Below are positions 32,173-41,056 of a stretch of 64,000 nucleotides of DNA, one piece after another. A model generated the notes under the pieces. The model did no database searches and was not told the DNA's origin. It saw only the letters and a program-made list of their open reading frames with translations. Made by a program: the position numbers and the translations under genes. The stretch comes from Flagellimonas yonaguniensis. GTDB taxonomy: Bacteria > Bacteroidota > Bacteroidia > Flavobacteriales > Flavobacteriaceae. Positions within the stretch are counted from its first letter, which is position 1. Every line of letters begins with the position of its first letter. Location of the stretch: NCBI RefSeq assembly GCF_029193885.1, contig NZ_JARFVB010000006.1, forward strand, positions 1 to 64,000, read 5' to 3'.

Positions 32173-33108
32173 CTAAAAGGGTAAGCTGCTCAAATCAACA
32201 TTCCCGCCCGAAATGATTATACCTGCATTTTTGTCTGAGAGTTTTTCTTTGCTCTTGAAAGCAGCGGCAAGGGCTACGGCACTCGATGGTTCACAGACAA
32301 TTTTGAGGCGTTCCCATATCAGTTGCATGGCAGTGACAATTTCTTCTTCGGTCACGCGAACAATTTCTTCCACATGTTTTTGTATGATGGGGAAGTTCCT
32401 GTCGCCCAATTGGGTCTTCAGCCCATCGGCAATGGTGTTTGTTGTTGTGTTTGTCTCGATTTCACCACTTTGTAGGGATCTATAGGCATCGTCAACTTCA
32501 AAAGGTTCACCCCCGATTGTCTTACAGTTTTCACCAAAATAGTGAGCTGCCAATGCCGTACCGGCAATCAAACCACCGCCACCAACTGGAGTGAATACAT
32601 AATCCAGATTTGGTTGATTTTCCAAAAGTTCTTTGCAGGCCGTTCCTTGTCCTAAAATCACTTGGTCATCATTTGAGGGGTGGATGAAAGTGGCTCCGTG
32701 TTCTTTCACGATTTTATCGGATTCATGCTCTCTGGCTTCCAAAGTAGGTTCACATTCAATCAAAATACCTCCATAGCCTTTTACCGCTTCCTTTTTTACG
32801 CGAGGTGCCGAACTTGGCATCACGATATAGGCCTTTACCCCTAAACTTTGTGCAGAAAGGGACAAAGCTTGGGCAAAATTTCCCGACGAATGTGTGACCA
32901 CGCCATTTTGTTTCTGCTCATCGGTAAGCTGTATTATCGCATTGGCCGCACCGCGCATTTTAAAGGCGCCCATTCGCTGAAAATTTTCGCATTTAAAATA
33001 CAGCTGGGCACCCGCCATCTCGTTTAAAAGTCTGGAGGTAAGAACAGGTGTATTATGGATATAAGGTTTTATCCGCTCGTGGCAGTCGACTAATTGTTTT
33101 TTGTCCAT
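32173..33108 (-). CDS. PLP-dependent serine/threonine dehydratase-like enzyme
   Basis: 311 residues, fold type II. The Schiff-base lysine is in FQRMGAFKMRGA (about 53), the glycine-rich PLP-phosphate loop is in PVGGGGLIAGTAL (about 180-192) and the asparagine loop in SSGNFAQALS. CEPSSAVALAAA matches the C-terminal PLP cap. The length is close to TdcB/serine racemase, shorter than IlvA (no ACT domain). It converts threonine or serine to a 2-oxo acid and ammonia, or racemises serine. It lies 5 bases from the convergent kinase gene and 61 bases upstream of the USP stop. No regulatory site was found before it. Confidence 0.85.
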   Translation of the reverse strand: MDKKQLVDCHERIKPYIHNTPVLTSRLLNEMAGAQLYFKCENFQRMGAFKMRGAANAIIQLTDEQKQNGVVTHSSGNFAQALSLSAQSLGVKAYIVMPSSAPRVKKEAVKGYGGILIECEPTLEAREHESDKIVKEHGATFIHPSNDDQVILGQGTACKELLENQPNLDYVFTPVGGGGLIAGTALAAHYFGENCKTIGGEPFEVDDAYRSLQSGEIETNTTTNTIADGLKTQLGDRNFPIIQKHVEEIVRVTEEEIVTAMQLIWERLKIVCEPSSAVALAAAFKSKEKLSDKNAGIIISGGNVDLSSLPF

Positions 33109-33169
33109 AGGTTACCTTTAAAGATGGTTTCTTAGAATGAAAACCTGCCGTAAAGATAGCAATGGGACG

Positions 33170-34078
33170 TTAATTGTGGGACTCCACTTGTTCCTCCTCT
33201 TCCCTGGCCTTCGCAGAAATGCCCTCCATGCCCAATTCTGGAATCACGAGCAAGGGTATTTGCGTATGGAACGCCGTTCTTTTTATGATGGGCTCACGGG
33301 TCATTTTTTCCATATAGCTATGCTGATAGTTCAGCATGGCCAATAGATGGATGCCCAATTCTTTGGAAAAGGTCTCCAAAGTATGCGAAACCGAATTAAG
33401 CTCGGAAACCGTGTGCACATAATGTTCGACATCGCCAAGATAACGGCGCAACATGTTCAGGTTGAATTGCTGAAGTTCCGTCAAGGCTTTGATGCCGTAT
33501 TGTACGTGTACGATCCGGATATTGGCATTGAACATATGGGCCATTTCCATAAGGGGAGATAATTCCGATGTGGTATAAAAGCGATTGAAATCCGTTGCAA
33601 AAGCAATTTCTGAAGGAGTAACGAATTCAAAATGATATGGAATGGCCAATACAGGACATTTTTTGATTGATTTTATAATCCTTACCGTATTGCTTCCCAT
33701 GAATACTTCGTCCACGCCAGAAGCTCCCTTAGTGCCCGTGACCACCAAATGGATGCCAAAGGTCTCCACAATATCCTTTACCTCTTCTACCAATAGATTG
33801 AAGGAAGAAATGGTCTCAAAACTATGATTGGGATTGCCATATTTGGTTTTGATCCGTTCCACCGTTTTGTTCAATCCTCGTTCAGAATTTTCTCTTACCG
33901 CATCAACGATTCGAACTCCATCGATCATTTTGGCCATAAAGCGGCTGCTCGGAATAACCGGGGTATAGGTGTTTAACAAGTAGAATGTACAACGCCTGTT
34001 GCGGAACAATTGCATGGCATAGTCAATGGCGTTCCATGCATTTTCCGAAAAATCCGTAGGTATTAAAATCTTTTGCAT
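33170..34078 (-). CDS. Tandem universal stress protein
   Basis: 302 residues with two UspA folds: LIPTDFSENAWNAIDYAM and, at about 150, a divergent second copy. The nucleotide loop VVTGTKGASGVDEVFMGSNTVRIIKS resembles the ATP-binding G-2x-G-9x-G-S motif, so ATP binding by the first domain is likely. The second domain lacks this loop. USPs of this kind are induced in low oxygen and stasis. Consistent with this, an FNR-type palindrome lies 53 bases upstream (34132-34143). It follows the Crp/Fnr gene in the same direction, but has its own promoter (TAATTTTA, 34108-34101). Confidence 0.87.
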   Translation of the reverse strand: MQKILIPTDFSENAWNAIDYAMQLFRNRRCTFYLLNTYTPVIPSSRFMAKMIDGVRIVDAVRENSERGLNKTVERIKTKYGNPNHSFETISSFNLLVEEVKDIVETFGIHLVVTGTKGASGVDEVFMGSNTVRIIKSIKKCPVLAIPYHFEFVTPSEIAFATDFNRFYTTSELSPLMEMAHMFNANIRIVHVQYGIKALTELQQFNLNMLRRYLGDVEHYVHTVSELNSVSHTLETFSKELGIHLLAMLNYQHSYMEKMTREPIIKRTAFHTQIPLLVIPELGMEGISAKAREEEEQVESHN

Positions 34079-34100
34079 CGGACTAGGATTTACGATACGA

Positions 34101-34143
34101 TAAAATTAGACCTATGGGGTAGGGGATACTATGACAAATGTCA
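34101..34143 (-). promoter_or_regulatory. FNR-type promoter of the USP gene at 33170
   Basis: TGAC-AAAT-GTCA (34132-34143), perfect palindrome. The minus-7 box TAATTTTA (34108 to 34101, 7 of 8 to TAnnTTTG) begins 29.5 bases from its centre. The start codon is 53 bases from the site. Confidence 0.72.
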
Positions 34144-34159
34144 GGTTTTGGAAAATGGA

Positions 34160-34849
34160 CTAAAAGCCTTCCACCATTTCCAGAAGTTTGCGCTCGTCTT
34201 TGATGCCTATTTTTTTGCCCGAGGTATGGATCAAACCTTTCTTTTTGAACTCGGAAATAATCCTGATGGCAGATTCCGTAGCAGTTCCCACCACATTGGA
34301 AATATCTTCCCTGGAAAGGGTAAGCGCTAAAAAACCTTCAGAGTCTTCCCCGAAATTATTTTGAAGATACAGGAAGGCCTCTGCCATTCGTTGCTTTACC
34401 GTTTTTTGGGAAATGTTCACGATGACATCATCGGCCTCTTTAAGATCATGGGCCATGTGACGAAGCACTTCCAAAGTAAAGTTTGGATTTTTCTGAAGGG
34501 TGTTGTTGATGCTTTCCTTAGGAATAAAGCAAACTTCCATATCGTCCACGGCGATAGCGGAAAGATTGGTGCTCTCTTGGGAAATTACCGAGCGTTGACC
34601 AAGGACTTCGCCTTTGCTGGCCAATTTCACAATCTGGTCCTTGCCATTGGCACTTAGCTTGGAAAGTTTGGAAACACCGTTTCTTACGCAGTAAACACCA
34701 TTGAGTTTGTCACCCTCTTCAAATAAGGGCTCTCCTTTTTTTACAGTCTTGGTGATTTTGGAGTCAGAAACTTGTTTCAGTTCCTCCTTGCTCATAGCAC
34801 GAAGGGAGTTGAACTGCCTGATTATACAATTTTCACACCTGCTTTCCAT
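34160..34849 (-). CDS. Crp/Fnr-family regulator, likely oxygen-responsive
   Basis: 229 residues. A cNMP-type beta-roll is followed by a Crp-type HTH at about 150-215 (LSREDISNVVGTATESAIRI). Cysteines sit at 5, 8, 54 and 107; the C5-x2-C8 pair and C107 resemble the cluster cysteines of FNR but the spacing is not E. coli-like. In the recognition helix E192 and R196 match E209 and R213 of FNR, while S212 is replaced by I195. The gene faces ccoI across a shared FNR-type site, so it probably autoregulates and controls cbb3 expression. Confidence 0.85.
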   Translation of the reverse strand: MESRCENCIIRQFNSLRAMSKEELKQVSDSKITKTVKKGEPLFEEGDKLNGVYCVRNGVSKLSKLSANGKDQIVKLASKGEVLGQRSVISQESTNLSAIAVDDMEVCFIPKESINNTLQKNPNFTLEVLRHMAHDLKEADDVIVNISQKTVKQRMAEAFLYLQNNFGEDSEGFLALTLSREDISNVVGTATESAIRIISEFKKKGLIHTSGKKIGIKDERKLLEMVEGF

Positions 34850-34872
34850 AATGATTAGTTTACCTGATTGGA

Positions 34873-34946
34873 CAAATTTAGTGGATAAACAGTCACAATT
34901 TACTGATAAATATCATATTTTTAAGGAGCAAAGAATTACAAATTTG
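34873..34946. promoter_or_regulatory. Divergent FNR-type promoter for the regulator gene and ccoI
   Basis: TGAT-AAAT-ATCA (34904-34915), centre 34909.5. To the left the minus-strand box TAAATTTG (34880 to 34873, perfect TAnnTTTG) and to the right CAAATTTG (34939-34946, 7 of 8) each begin 29.5 bases from the centre. Start codons lie 54 and 53 bases away. One site thus can activate both genes in class II fashion. Confidence 0.78.
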
Positions 34947-34968
34947 CATCAGGTAAAGCAAATGTGAA

Positions 34969-37347
34969 ATGGCAGACTCGACCTGTTATCATTGTGGAGA
35001 CGAGTGCGGGAAAAGTAGCGTTCGGTTTGATGATAAGGATTTTTGTTGCAATGGTTGTAAGACCGTGTACGAAATTTTTACATCGAACGGTCTGTCCACG
35101 TTCTACGAAATAGAGGGAAAGGCAGGAACCACGCCCAATGAAATTCGTCAGAAATATGATTTTTTGGATAACCAAGAAATCGTGCAACAGCTCTTGGAAT
35201 TTAATGAAGATGGTGTACAGGTGGTCAGTTTGAGCATTCCTACCATCCATTGCAGCTCCTGTATCTGGGTTTTGGAAAACTTGAACAAGCTACATTCGGC
35301 CATTACCGTTTCTCAAGTGGACTTTCCGAAAAAGACCATTCGGGTCACATACAAAACAGAAGATTTCTCCCTAAAAGCGTTGGTCCTTTTGTTGGGAAGT
35401 ATTGGGTACGAGCCCTATATCTCTTTGGAAGAATACAGCAAGAAAGGGAAAAAGGTGGACCGTTCCTTAATATACAAGTTGGGTGTAGCAGGTTTTGCCT
35501 TTGGCAACGTGATGCTGTTTTCGTTTCCAGAGTATTTTGAGGTGGAGGAATTTTGGTTGGATCAATACAAGCACGTTTTCCGCTGGTTGATGTTCGCCTT
35601 TTCCCTACCTGTGGTTTTTTATGCGGCTCAGGATTATTTTGTTTCTGCCTATAAGGGCATCCGGTCCAAATTGTTGAACATTGATGTGCCCATCGCATTG
35701 GGAATTTTGGTCCTTTTTTTAAGAAGCACAGTCGATATTGTATTCGATCTTGGCTCTGGTTTTTTTGATAGCCTCACGGGCTTGGTGTTCTTTCTGTTGT
35801 TGGGTAAATTTTTTCAGCAGAAAACATACGCTTATCTGTCCTTCGAAAGGGATTATAAATCCTATTTCCCTATTGCCGTTACCCGTTTGAAAAAAAATGG
35901 GGAAGAGGAGAACATCCAAATTTATAAAATTGAAGTAGGGGACAGGGTGCTCATCCGTAGCCACGAGATCATTCCTGTGGATTGCATTCTGATCAAAGGA
36001 ACTGCCGAAATTGATTACAGTTTTGTAACGGGCGAGTCCGACCCCGTATTAAAGGAATCTGGAGAAAAATTGTTCGCAGGTGGCAAACAACTGTCAGGAG
36101 TGTTGGAGGTTGAGGTGTTGAAATCCGTTTCACAAAGTTATTTGACCCAACTGTGGGGCAACTCCGTATTCTCAAAAGACAAAGCAAGCCAGTTCCAGAC
36201 CCTTACCGATAGTATAGGCAAGCGATTTACAATTGCGGTGTTGAGCATTGCTGCGGTGGCCACTGTTTTTTGGTTGATTTTAGACCCGAGCTTGGCACTC
36301 AACGTGTTCACTTCGGTTCTGATTATTGCCTGTCCCTGTGCCATTGCGTTGGCGGCTCCGTTCACACTTGGCAATATGCTCCGCATTTTTGGGAAATATA
36401 AATTCTATTTGAAGAACACCAACGTAATCGAACGATTGTCCAACATTGACATGGCCATTTTCGATAAAACGGGAACGCTTACCACCAATCAAAAAGACAC
36501 CATCCATTATGAAGGGATGGAACTTACCGAAGAAGAGACCGCACTTTTAAAAACAACTTTGAGAGCGTCCAATCACCCTTTGAGCCGATCTCTTTACGAT
36601 ATTTTAAAATCGAATTCCATAATGACGTTGGAAGAGTTCCAGGAGCATACGGGAAAAGGTATAGAGGGTAGATACAACCAACACTCCATAAAAGTGGGGT
36701 CAGCGTCTTATGTGGGGGAAAGTAAATTCAGTTCAATTACAAATACTGCGGTATATGTACGCGCCGATGAGGATGTAAAAGGAAGATTTGTGTTCAAGAA
36801 CACCTATCGGGAGGGGATGAGCCAAATATTTGAAGAGCTATCGGATGATTTGGAACTTGGTATTCTTTCTGGCGATAATGATGGGGAAAAAGCCCAATTG
36901 CAAAAAGTACTTCCAGAAAAGACAAAGATGATGTTTGACCAAAAACCAGAGGATAAGTTGGAATACATCAAAAAGTTACAGGAAAAACACAAGGTTTTGA
37001 TGGTGGGCGATGGTCTGAATGATGCGGGAGCCCTGGCCCAAAGCGATGTGGGATTGGCGGTTTCGGAGAGCATCAACGTGTTTTCACCAGCTTGTGATGG
37101 GATTTTGGATGCAAGCAAATTAAAAATGCTGCCAAAGTTCATAAAACTGTCCAAAAAGTCCATTCAGATTATAAAAATGAGCTTTTTGCTATCGCTCTGT
37201 TACAATATTGTAGGGTTGTATTTTGCCGTTACAGGCCAGTTGCAGCCCGTGATTGCTGCCATATTGATGCCCTTGAGCTCCATCAGTATAGTGGTGTTTA
37301 CCACCTTGGCGACAAATTTTTTGGGAAAAAAATTAAAAAATCAATAG
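34969..37347 (+). CDS. ccoI: CcoI/FixI Cu-transporting P1B ATPase for cbb3 assembly
   Basis: 792 residues. N-terminal cysteine-rich start (C6, C9, C13; CCNGC 26-30) is followed by a degenerate HMA with C95-x2-C98 (IHCSSC). Eight TM segments carry CPC (455-457), TGES (354-357), D499-KTGT and GDGLNDAGAL. The N-terminal layout and gene order (ccoI before ccoS and ccoNOQP) mark CcoI, which supplies copper to the cbb3 CuB site through the periplasm, rather than the detoxifying CopA of region A. Residue pairs of the HMA differ from that CopA, so the two paralogues are distinct. Confidence 0.93.
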   Translation: MADSTCYHCGDECGKSSVRFDDKDFCCNGCKTVYEIFTSNGLSTFYEIEGKAGTTPNEIRQKYDFLDNQEIVQQLLEFNEDGVQVVSLSIPTIHCSSCIWVLENLNKLHSAITVSQVDFPKKTIRVTYKTEDFSLKALVLLLGSIGYEPYISLEEYSKKGKKVDRSLIYKLGVAGFAFGNVMLFSFPEYFEVEEFWLDQYKHVFRWLMFAFSLPVVFYAAQDYFVSAYKGIRSKLLNIDVPIALGILVLFLRSTVDIVFDLGSGFFDSLTGLVFFLLLGKFFQQKTYAYLSFERDYKSYFPIAVTRLKKNGEEENIQIYKIEVGDRVLIRSHEIIPVDCILIKGTAEIDYSFVTGESDPVLKESGEKLFAGGKQLSGVLEVEVLKSVSQSYLTQLWGNSVFSKDKASQFQTLTDSIGKRFTIAVLSIAAVATVFWLILDPSLALNVFTSVLIIACPCAIALAAPFTLGNMLRIFGKYKFYLKNTNVIERLSNIDMAIFDKTGTLTTNQKDTIHYEGMELTEEETALLKTTLRASNHPLSRSLYDILKSNSIMTLEEFQEHTGKGIEGRYNQHSIKVGSASYVGESKFSSITNTAVYVRADEDVKGRFVFKNTYREGMSQIFEELSDDLELGILSGDNDGEKAQLQKVLPEKTKMMFDQKPEDKLEYIKKLQEKHKVLMVGDGLNDAGALAQSDVGLAVSESINVFSPACDGILDASKLKMLPKFIKLSKKSIQIIKMSFLLSLCYNIVGLYFAVTGQLQPVIAAILMPLSSISIVVFTTLATNFLGKKLKNQ

Positions 37348-37352
37348 AAATG

Positions 37353-37395
37353 TGACTTTTGTCATTTTATGAAGAATATCATCAAAGTAGTTTTA
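37353..37395 (+). promoter_or_regulatory. FNR-type promoter of the ccoS-ccoNOQP operon
   Basis: TGAC-TTTT-GTCA (37353-37364), starting 6 bases after the ccoI stop. The box TAGTTTTA (37388-37395, 7 of 8) begins 29.5 bases from the centre 37358.5. ATG of ccoS is 50 bases from the site. It gives the structural genes their own promoter. Confidence 0.75.
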
Positions 37396-37414
37396 CCCTC
37401 AAATTAAGGTAGGT

Positions 37415-37624
37415 ATGAGTGTTATTTATGTGTTGTTGGCCATAAGCATAACGGTGGCCGTGGTCTTTTTTGTAGCCTTTGTTTTTTCAGTAAAGAGTGG
37501 ACAATACGACGATACCTATACCCCATCGGTAAGAATGTTGTTTGAAGACGAGGTGGTCAAGGACAAGGATAAATCAAACCTAAATAAAAAGGAAATCAAA
37601 CAAACTAAAAGTACAAACCAATAA
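37415..37624 (+). CDS. ccoS: CcoS, cbb3 oxidase assembly protein
   Basis: 69 residues. One TM (MSVIYVLLAISITVAVVFFVAFVF) is followed by the family segment VKSGQYDDTYTPSVRMLFED and a lysine-rich tail. CcoS is needed to insert haem b and CuB cofactors in cbb3 oxidases. It is placed between ccoI and ccoNO as usual in Bacteroidota. The stop is followed after 2 bases by ccoNO. Confidence 0.9.
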   Translation: MSVIYVLLAISITVAVVFFVAFVFSVKSGQYDDTYTPSVRMLFEDEVVKDKDKSNLNKKEIKQTKSTNQ

Positions 37625-37626
37625 AT

Positions 37627-39834
37627 ATGGAAATACAACAGTTCCGTTACGATAACAAAATCGTACAAAAGTTCTTATACGCTACCATTTTTTGGGGCGT
37701 GGTGGGTATGGCAGTAGGTCTCTTGTTGGCCTTTATGTTCTTGTTCCCGAATGTTACAGAAGGTATATCTTGGTTAAGTTTTGGGCGTTTGCGTCCATTG
37801 CACACCAATGCAGTGATCTTCGCATTTGTGGGGAACGCCATTTTTGCAGGGGTGTATTACTCGCTGCAACGTTTGCTAAAAGCAAGAATGTTCAGTGATG
37901 CCCTCAGTAACATCAACTTCTGGGGTTGGCAATTGATCATTGTGTCCGCAGCAATAACACTTCCGCTGGGTTACACAACAACCAAAGAATACGCCGAATT
38001 GGAATGGCCAATTGATATTGCCATTGCAATTGTATGGGTGGTTTTCGGGTGGAACATGATCGGCACCATCTTAAAAAGAAGGCAAAGGCACCTATATGTG
38101 GCCATTTGGTTTTACCTGGCGACATTTGTTACTGTAGCAGTGCTGCACATTTTTAACAGCTTGGAACTTCCGGTTTCCTTAACCGGACTTAAGAGTTACT
38201 CGGTTTATGCCGGTGTTCAGGACGCCTTGGTACAATGGTGGTACGGTCACAATGCGGTGGCATTTTTCTTGACCACTCCTTTCTTGGGGTTGATGTACTA
38301 CTTTGTTCCAAAAGCGGCCAACCGTCCCATTTATTCCTATAGACTGTCAATCGTTCACTTCTGGTCGTTGATATTCATTTATATCTGGGCAGGTCCTCAC
38401 CACTTATTGTATTCTGCTTTGCCCGACTGGGCACAGAACCTTGGGGTGGTGTTCTCTGTAATGTTGATCGCTCCATCATGGGGTGGTATGATCAACGGTC
38501 TGTTGACTCTTCGCGGGGTGTGGGACAAGGTTCGTACCGATGCTACATTAAAATTTATGGTGGTAGCCATTACCGGTTACGGTATGGCCACGTTCGAAGG
38601 ACCAATGCTCTCATTGAAAAATGTGAATGCCATTGCTCACTTCAGTGATTGGATTATTGCCCACGTGCACGTTGGGGCCTTGGCCTGGAACGGATTCTTG
38701 ACCTTTGGTATGATCTATTGGTTGGTGCCACGAATGTTCAAAACAGAACTGCACTCCAAAGGATTGGCCAACTTCCACTTCTGGATCGGAACCTTGGGCA
38801 TTGTACTTTACACCCTACCAATGTACGTTGCTGGATTTACCCAAGCCTTGATGTGGAAGGAATTCAACCCGGATGGCACCTTGGTTTACGGTAACTTCTT
38901 GGAAACCGTTACCCAAATCATCCCAATGTACTGGATGAGGGCTATTGGAGGCTCGTTGTACATCTTGGGTATGTTCGTACTGTTGTATAACGTGGTAAGA
39001 ACCATTAGGTCGGGCAGCAAGGTTGAAGATGAGGCAGTAGAAGCTCCAGCATTGGAACGTGTTGCAAAAAGAAGGGTAGCTGGCGAAACCTTCCACAACT
39101 GGTTGGAAAGAAAACCGGTTCAGTTGACCATCTTGGCCACCATTGCCATTTTAATCGGTGGTATTGTGCAGATTGTACCAACTATTTTGGTAAAATCAAA
39201 CATCCCTACCATTACAAGTGTTAAACCGTATACACCATTGGAATTGGAAGGTCGTGACCTTTATATTCGGGAAGGCTGTGTAAGCTGCCACTCGCAAATG
39301 ATACGTCCGTTCCGTAGTGAAGTGGAGCGTTATGGCGAATATGCCAAGGCAGGGGAGTTTGTTTACGATCACCCATTCCTGTGGGGAAGTAAACGTACAG
39401 GTCCCGACCTCTTGCGAGTTGGGGGCAAATATTCCGATAACTGGCACTTGAACCACATGTACGATCCACAAAGTACATCCGCGGGCTCCATTATGCCATC
39501 CTATGAATGGTTGGTTACCGATGAGCATGATCGCGGCAATGTTCAGGCCAAAATGGAAACCATGGTAAAATTGGGTGTTCCCTATACGGAAGAAGATATT
39601 GCCAATGCCCCACAATCCATGGCAGAGCAGGCAACCCGAATCGAGAAGAGCCTATACGCAGACCCAGAATTCGAAAAAACGTACGAAGCGGATAAAAAAT
39701 ACGCCGAGGAAAACGGATTGGATTTTGTGGAAATGCGAGATCGTGAGATCGTGGCCTTGATTGCTTATCTACAGCGATTGGGTACCGATATCAAAATTGA
39801 AGCAACAGAAGAAACCATATCTCAAAACAAATAA
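37627..39834 (+). CDS. ccoN: CcoNO, fused cbb3 oxidase catalytic subunit and monohaem subunit
   Basis: 735 residues. The first about 480 are CcoN: about 12 TM segments with HTNAVIFAFVGNAIFAG, WWYGHNAVAFFLT (CuB histidine), GPHHLLYS and HFSDWIIAHVHVGALAWNG (haem ligands). The C-terminal part is CcoO: a TM anchor (residues about 489-515) then REGCVSCHSQMIRPFRSE with C551-x2-C554-H555, and Met/Trp around IMPSYEWL. In proteobacteria these are two genes; the fused form is usual in Bacteroidota. It reduces O2 to water at high affinity, pumping protons. Confidence 0.95.
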   Translation: MEIQQFRYDNKIVQKFLYATIFWGVVGMAVGLLLAFMFLFPNVTEGISWLSFGRLRPLHTNAVIFAFVGNAIFAGVYYSLQRLLKARMFSDALSNINFWGWQLIIVSAAITLPLGYTTTKEYAELEWPIDIAIAIVWVVFGWNMIGTILKRRQRHLYVAIWFYLATFVTVAVLHIFNSLELPVSLTGLKSYSVYAGVQDALVQWWYGHNAVAFFLTTPFLGLMYYFVPKAANRPIYSYRLSIVHFWSLIFIYIWAGPHHLLYSALPDWAQNLGVVFSVMLIAPSWGGMINGLLTLRGVWDKVRTDATLKFMVVAITGYGMATFEGPMLSLKNVNAIAHFSDWIIAHVHVGALAWNGFLTFGMIYWLVPRMFKTELHSKGLANFHFWIGTLGIVLYTLPMYVAGFTQALMWKEFNPDGTLVYGNFLETVTQIIPMYWMRAIGGSLYILGMFVLLYNVVRTIRSGSKVEDEAVEAPALERVAKRRVAGETFHNWLERKPVQLTILATIAILIGGIVQIVPTILVKSNIPTITSVKPYTPLELEGRDLYIREGCVSCHSQMIRPFRSEVERYGEYAKAGEFVYDHPFLWGSKRTGPDLLRVGGKYSDNWHLNHMYDPQSTSAGSIMPSYEWLVTDEHDRGNVQAKMETMVKLGVPYTEEDIANAPQSMAEQATRIEKSLYADPEFEKTYEADKKYAEENGLDFVEMRDREIVALIAYLQRLGTDIKIEATEETISQNK

Positions 39835-39836
39835 CC

Positions 39837-40025
39837 ATGTTGAAATTTGTAAAAGAACATATGGAAACCATCGATGGGATAGCGAACTATCCCATGGTTT
39901 CCCTACTTATCTTCTTTGTGTTTTTCGTGCTATTGTTCTGGTGGGTGTTTACCGCTACCAAGGAGCACATAAGGGAGATGTCCGAACTGCCACTGGATAA
40001 CGATGATCAACAAAACAAACTATAA
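39837..40025 (+). CDS. ccoQ: CcoQ, small cbb3 subunit
   Basis: 62 residues: an amphipathic start, then one TM (MVSLLIFFVFFVLLFWWVF) and an acidic tail (PLDNDDQQNKL). Its position between ccoNO and ccoP, 2 bases after ccoNO, identifies it; sequence conservation in CcoQ is low. It overlaps the longer ORF form of ccoP, but not the ATG chosen for it. Confidence 0.82.
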   Translation: MLKFVKEHMETIDGIANYPMVSLLIFFVFFVLLFWWVFTATKEHIREMSELPLDNDDQQNKL

Positions 40026-40029
40026 CATT

Positions 40030-41004
40030 ATGAGTACAAGAACACCTTGGTGGATACGAGTCCCGGTTTTATTCTTTTTGATCTTCGGATTGATGGAATT
40101 CTTTATAGACTCCGGTGACAAACCCGCAATTATCGAATATCCCATCACGCAGTTTTTTATGCTGTTGGTGCTGATGATTCTCATTGCCATAGAATTGATT
40201 TTAGCATCCATAGAGAACATTATGTTCCAGACCCTTTCAGAAGAGGGTAAGGAACGTTATCTGGAAGCCAAAAGCAAGAAGTTTGAATGGACATGGGCCA
40301 AAAATCTCATGGAAAAACTGACCAAGAGCCGCTCCATTGAGCGCGAAAGTGAAATTGTCCTGGACCACAATTATGATGGTATCCGTGAGTTGGACAACGT
40401 ATTGCCTCCTTGGTGGGTATACCTGTTCTATGCAACGATTGTTTTTGCTGTGGTGTATTTGGTGCGATTCCATATTATTGGGGATTACGACCAGGAACTG
40501 GAGTACGAACAAGAAGTTGCCGCTGCGCAATTGGCGATTGAAGAATATAAAAGAACAGCCAAGGATTTGGTGGATGCCAGTACGGTCGAGTTTCTTTCAG
40601 ATGAATCTGACTTGGCCGCAGGAGAGAAAATTTTCCAAACCAACTGTGTTGCCTGCCATACACAGGATGGAGGCGGGTCAATTGGTCCAAACCTGACCGA
40701 TAAATATTGGATATTGGGTGGAGGTATCAAAAATGTCTTTACCACAATTTCTGAAGGAGGTCGTGATGGTAAAGGTATGATTGCATGGAAGCAAAGCTTG
40801 AAGCCTGCAGAAATAGCACAGGTTGCCAGTTATGTAATCTCACTGGGCGGAACCACTCCTGCCAATCCAAAGGATCCTGAAGGCGAAATCTGGATAGACC
40901 CAGATGCTCCAGAAGATACCAACGGAACCGAATCTGAAACGGAAGAGACTGCCCCTGAAGAAATGGAGCAGGCCGTAGATTCAACAAAAGTTGCCATGAA
41001 TTAG
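40030..41004 (+). CDS. ccoP: CcoP, cbb3 oxidase cytochrome c subunit with one visible haem site
   Basis: 324 residues from ATG 40030 (the upstream ATG at 40003 lies in ccoQ). Two N-terminal TMs (VPVLFFLIFGLMEFF; FFMLLVLMILIAIELIL) and a third (VYLFYATIVFAVVYLV) lead to the soluble domain, where C206-x2-C209-H210 (CVACHTQDGG) binds haem c and MIAWKQSL supplies the methionine. Canonical CcoP has two CxxCH; only one is present here, so this subunit is a monohaem variant, known in Bacteroidota. The C-terminus is acidic and proline-rich. Confidence 0.92.
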   Translation: MSTRTPWWIRVPVLFFLIFGLMEFFIDSGDKPAIIEYPITQFFMLLVLMILIAIELILASIENIMFQTLSEEGKERYLEAKSKKFEWTWAKNLMEKLTKSRSIERESEIVLDHNYDGIRELDNVLPPWWVYLFYATIVFAVVYLVRFHIIGDYDQELEYEQEVAAAQLAIEEYKRTAKDLVDASTVEFLSDESDLAAGEKIFQTNCVACHTQDGGGSIGPNLTDKYWILGGGIKNVFTTISEGGRDGKGMIAWKQSLKPAEIAQVASYVISLGGTTPANPKDPEGEIWIDPDAPEDTNGTESETEETAPEEMEQAVDSTKVAMN

Positions 41005-41056
41005 TCCCGCTGGGGCCTTTAGGCAGCAAAACATTTATCCATAAACCACAAATGCG

